Positions 60,562 to 64,000 of a DNA stretch of 64,000 nt are shown one piece after another; the first letter of the stretch is position 1; each line of letters starts with the position of its first letter. Under the pieces are notes generated by a model. That model did no database searches. It worked only from the letters and a program-made list of their open reading frames with translations, and had not been told where the DNA came from. Origin of the DNA: Sipunculus nudus (taxonomy: Eukaryota; Annelida; Sipuncula; Golfingiida; Sipunculidae). The stretch covers positions 62,900,370 to 62,964,369 of the forward strand of contig CM049307.1 of assembly GCA_026874595.1 (NCBI GenBank), written 5' to 3'. Made by a program: the position numbers and the translations under genes.

Positions 60562-60608
60562 GAATATCAGAATGTCAACAGCGCACAATAAAAGAGACAC
60601 CTGTAACA
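60562..60608 (-). repeat. Truncated 5' LTR remnant joined to pol
   Basis: Matches the first part of the 3' LTR ('gcgcacaataaaagagacac' at 60581-60600 and 59579-59598), with a few substitutions and a 5-bp gap near its end. It joins directly to the RT IDD region, which marks the deletion breakpoint near 60562. Confidence 0.82.
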
Positions 60609-61409
60609 GTATTAATTAATATAGGATTTCGGACTCGATATGGTTTTGGTAATGCTATTATCGCTTTGGGAATCCTTGTAAAGACTGTTGTTGCGTATAT
60701 ATTATAGAATGATATATTTAGCAAACAGTGAAATCATAAGTAGGCCCATATCGAACGCTTAAAACACAGAAAGAGGCGTATATAAAAGTCTTTAAACACA
60801 AAAAGTTTAAACAAAATGTAGCTGGTATCAGTAGTCACTTAAGAAACACCACATCAGTTCACTTTGACTGAAAACTTATATTCAGGTTTGAACCTTTAAG
60901 GCGTTACTATACTATTGGTCAAAATTAAATCCAGATTTCGTGGCAGTTTGGTGTACTTATTGGTCTTGCAGATTTCTTAACTGCTGCATCTGGTTGGTGG
61001 ATACATGAACATTTAACAATATTAACCTTAACATTTTACAGAAAAATAACTATCAGAAGTCCAAAGCTTATGCTGACAGGTTCTGATAAAGTTACAATCA
61101 AAAAGCAATTTAGCTCACTGTGATCTATATTTCTGTATTATTTCATGGGCTACATGCATGCTGGGTCAATCATTAAACAGTATTTTCCAAAACATTTTTG
61201 TGTCAGCGCACTGTTCTCCAATACTATGTATACTGGTTTACAAACTGGGCATACACACATCATTCAGTTCGATTGATACTATTCTGGTGAGTCATATATG
61301 GCCTGAAATACGAATTTAGCTTTTCAAAATCGTTTGTGTGTAAATCCTCTACACACAAAAATAACTGTAATCAGTATAGGTGTAGGTTCAAGAGGTAAAA
61401 TATATGATA

Positions 61410-61444
61410 TTTTATATATATATATATAAATATATATATATATA
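61410..61444. repeat. (TA)n microsatellite
   Basis: About 17 TA units with one interruption. Confidence 0.9.
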
Positions 61445-61693
61445 ATTTGTGTATTTGTATGTGTATATCTGCATCATTCTATATATTTATATATTTGGTG
61501 TTCATTTACATATGAAAAATAACTGTCTGTAACTAAAACTGTTTGAACTAATTATTCTTTTATTGAGACCATAAATAAGCTGTGTTTAACATATTGACTC
61601 ATATGAGCGACGTTTAAGTAAATTATTTATGTAAACTAATCATTTATCTACAGTAGAGAAATAAGAAAACTCATTTTTCTTCAACTGTCATTC

Positions 61694-61695
<2 letters not shown>

Positions 61696-61746
<51 letters not shown>
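61696..61746. repeat. (TA)n microsatellite
   Basis: About 25 uninterrupted TA units. Confidence 0.95.
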
Positions 61747-61747
<1 letters not shown>

Positions 61748-64000
61748 GAATAAGGAGGACAGTCAGTTCATGCTGCGTGTCAAAAACATTAAGCAAATCA
61801 GGAATGACTAAAAATATATGTATTGCGTGATTCAAGCTCAGTGGCAAATGTTGGTTTCATAGCAACATTACCCAAAGGACATGTCAAAGTCCAATGTTGT
61901 TATGGGTTGTTTTTAGCATCAGTCCCCCACAGCCGGTCACGACTTGGTTAAATGTCAGTGTCCTGGTGATGAAACGACAGTGACATGTATCAAAAAGCAT
62001 CGCAGTAAACGATGTAAATAAAATATATAATCTCCGAGAATTTGTCATATACCCTAGTCTGAGACTTGGAAGCATGGAATATTTTGGTTTTTCAAAAATA
62101 AAAATATGGTTATTATTTGAACTAGCATATTACCAGTTCTGGCTCTGAGACAGGGCCGGGTGACTTCAGACGACTTCGTTGGGATGGGTTATTTCCACGG
62201 GATCTAATCATAACATGTATCAATCGACTACTGCATCAAGATGACAAACCAACTTGTTTCATTTAATTCTATAAATCCTCCATGTGGGTGACATGTAACA
62301 TATAGATGGTGGCAATTATTTCTCTTTGTTACGACAAGTAAACGTCAAGTGAACATTTATGGAGATATCTGTATCTAAACAGTTATCATGTAGCACAGTG
62401 CATGGTCTCTAAAAGATGGCGGCGAGTCAGCCGCTCTCGGAAACTTGATTATTGTATTCAGTCGGAGTGTTTGCCCAAACCTCCTGACAGATGCTTCTTC
62501 AGATAAGAATATTTCTATTTTTTAACCATGCCGGATGCTCTCTATGTTAATTTCACAATCCAGTATAAATCCCATGTTACATGCCGATTGACCATGTAAC
62601 AGACATATTTAGGCTCTAATTGAATCACAACTATTATAATGGATGACGGGGCATAAGCTATATGACTTCATTCTTCCATAAACCGTGAATGCGTGAAGAC
62701 ATTTTTTCCGATTTATCCTGACAAGTTGCCGAACTATCCTCGACTGCACCAATCGTGTTGTGTAATTTTATCCGATCATACCTGAAAGATATTACAACAT
62801 CGTCCAGGGATATTGAATGGAAAAGTTGACGTTCCACAATGCTTGTCGATATAATTTTGCCTGAATATTAGCAAATTGAGAATGAGCCTTCATGTATGTA
62901 ATAGCCAGGTTTAGGGAGTCACATTGCCCTGTATAAATGTACAACCAAGGCTTATGGAATCAAATCAGATTGAGAATGAACCCGTCACGTATGTCATAGC
63001 CAGATTAGGGAATATAGTTGACCGTTATTTTAAACCGAGTAAAAACACTAAGTAATGAAATCCAAACGTAACTGTCATCAAATTGCATGAATGTATGTGC
63101 CTTAATCGTGCCTGGTCATGTGATTTTTCTGCATTACAGTCAAATTAATATATCACAAATGCCCCCAAATCAGGCTTGTTAAGAAAGGAGTTAAATATTC
63201 TAAATCAGCCACAGGGTTGAACCCTGGTCGCTTTCTTATATACAGGACCGAATATCTGCTTCAACACCACCATAGAGCTGTCTGAAAAGCCCTTAAATTT
63301 CATGAACCTTAAACAGAGGGTTTATAGTCGCTGTCGAAACTCACCGCGGGCCATGTACACGCTGAAGTGCATGTAATACTTCGAAATGAGACCTTTTCTT
63401 GAAGTCAAGACATTTTCGTTGTTTTATTCCCGGTATATATGGTTGGTTCGTTCTCATATATCGTCAGTTGGCGCGTCGTAGAGGAATGAACGTAGACACT
63501 TTTGGTAATTACGACTCTACAATGCTGACACCGTTACCGACTATAACAAATGCATTACCACGGTAACACATTTATCGATATCTCGTTGAATGATTGTCAT
63601 CTGCCATAAAATATGTCTGGAGAAGCATTTCTTCCGGTACACCTGGTGTTTTATCCCATTAGTCCCCATGCAGTTCATAATACTTGGTCACACCAGCGTC
63701 TTTGGTCGGTTATAAAGCTTCACACTCTATAACATGTCAGGCGGCGGCTTTCAGGACTATTCAACGAGTTTCCTTCACCTACACATTACTGCTAATACAT
63801 CAGCCCATGTTCAGATTTACGCCATTTATGCTAAGAATCTGTGTAATGTCCAGTAAAAACTATATTTTTCCGCTACATTCCTCCTGCTGAAATGATTTAT
63901 AAATTTGCAAATGCATTCGATAAGACTGGCACTGCGGAGTGATTGGAATACTTATACCAAAACAAAAAACATACCCATTAGACTGCATAGTTTACAAATA

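Larger units (their letters stand above)
59055..60608 (-). mobile_element. Internally deleted Ty3/gypsy LTR retrotransposon
   Basis: A 1.55-kb minus-strand element with a full 3' LTR (59055-59610), a polypurine tract, the RNase H and RT C-terminal half of pol, and about 47 bp of the 5' LTR at the right end. Gag, protease, the N-terminal half of RT, the primer-binding site and integrase are gone. The two flanks (gattc / gtatt) do not form an obvious target duplication. It lies antisense within the presumed intron 2 of the CACNG1/6-like gene. Confidence 0.88.
60609..64000. other. Unassigned DNA (possible intron continuation)
   Basis: No exon with TM2-4 features, RNA gene or element recognised. 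Phrases near 62880-62910 and 62970-63005 ('attgagaatgaac', 'gta.gtcatagccag') form a weak local duplication. Confidence 0.35.

Noticed and set aside
59055-60608. Target-site duplication around the Ty3/gypsy element
   Set aside because: The immediate flanks (gattc and gtatt) do not match, so none is claimed.
1-64000. A novel defence, toxin or biosynthetic system
   Set aside because: No clustered cellular coding genes exist in the window beyond the two CACNG-like partial genes; everything else is repeats or element relics.

Overview
This window looks like AT-rich, gene-poor eukaryotic DNA, most likely from a bivalve mollusc or a close lophotrochozoan. That is an inference from the spliced coding exons, the many long (TA)n microsatellites, large minisatellites, foldback/MITE-type elements, and dispersed repeats of a kind familiar from bivalve genomes (the 'gaccttg..gaaggtcaaggtcatca' blocks at 15.7-17.2 kb and the 'gacctaattaaacacgcgtg' block at 34 kb). 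No bacterial operon, CRISPR array or phage module is present. Most long open frames are accidental; many start at GTG or TTG, or read through microsatellites.

Only two cellular genes can be supported, both partial and both of the claudin/PMP22/CACNG four-transmembrane superfamily. On the minus strand, 9343-9532 is the first coding exon of a calcium-channel gamma subunit resembling TARP gamma-5/gamma-7. A GC- and CpG-rich block (9533-11230) lies upstream of it. On the plus strand, 56041-56305 and 57065-57178 are the first two coding exons of a second member whose first extracellular loop is closest in layout to CACNG1/CACNG6. The genes diverge head to head about 46.5 kb apart. Both have a phase-1 intron 3-4 codons after the LWxxC cysteine. 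Their remaining exons lie outside the window or were not found.

The rest is repeats and mobile-element debris. 2.0-5.8 kb is a 53-bp minisatellite with 507-bp and 1268-bp higher-order duplications. 12.5-13.5 kb is a 17-bp minisatellite. 22.59-23.68 kb is a 1.09-kb long-TIR element with a 6-bp target duplication. 23.7-26.5 kb is a composite with opposed copies of a 155-bp repeat around a perfect double hairpin. 27.1-28.0 kb is a LINE reverse-transcriptase relic. 28.6-30.1 kb is a 35-bp minisatellite. 31.15-32.39 kb is a foldback element with palindromic termini enclosing another LINE relic. 39.6-40.25 kb is a foldback element, and 40.3-40.95 kb a CpG-rich insertion inside an older repeat. 43.96 and 48.63 kb are two oppositely oriented copies of a Harbinger-like MITE. 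59.06-60.61 kb, probably inside an intron of the second gene, is a deleted Ty3/gypsy element with one full LTR. Stretches with nothing recognisable are listed as such.
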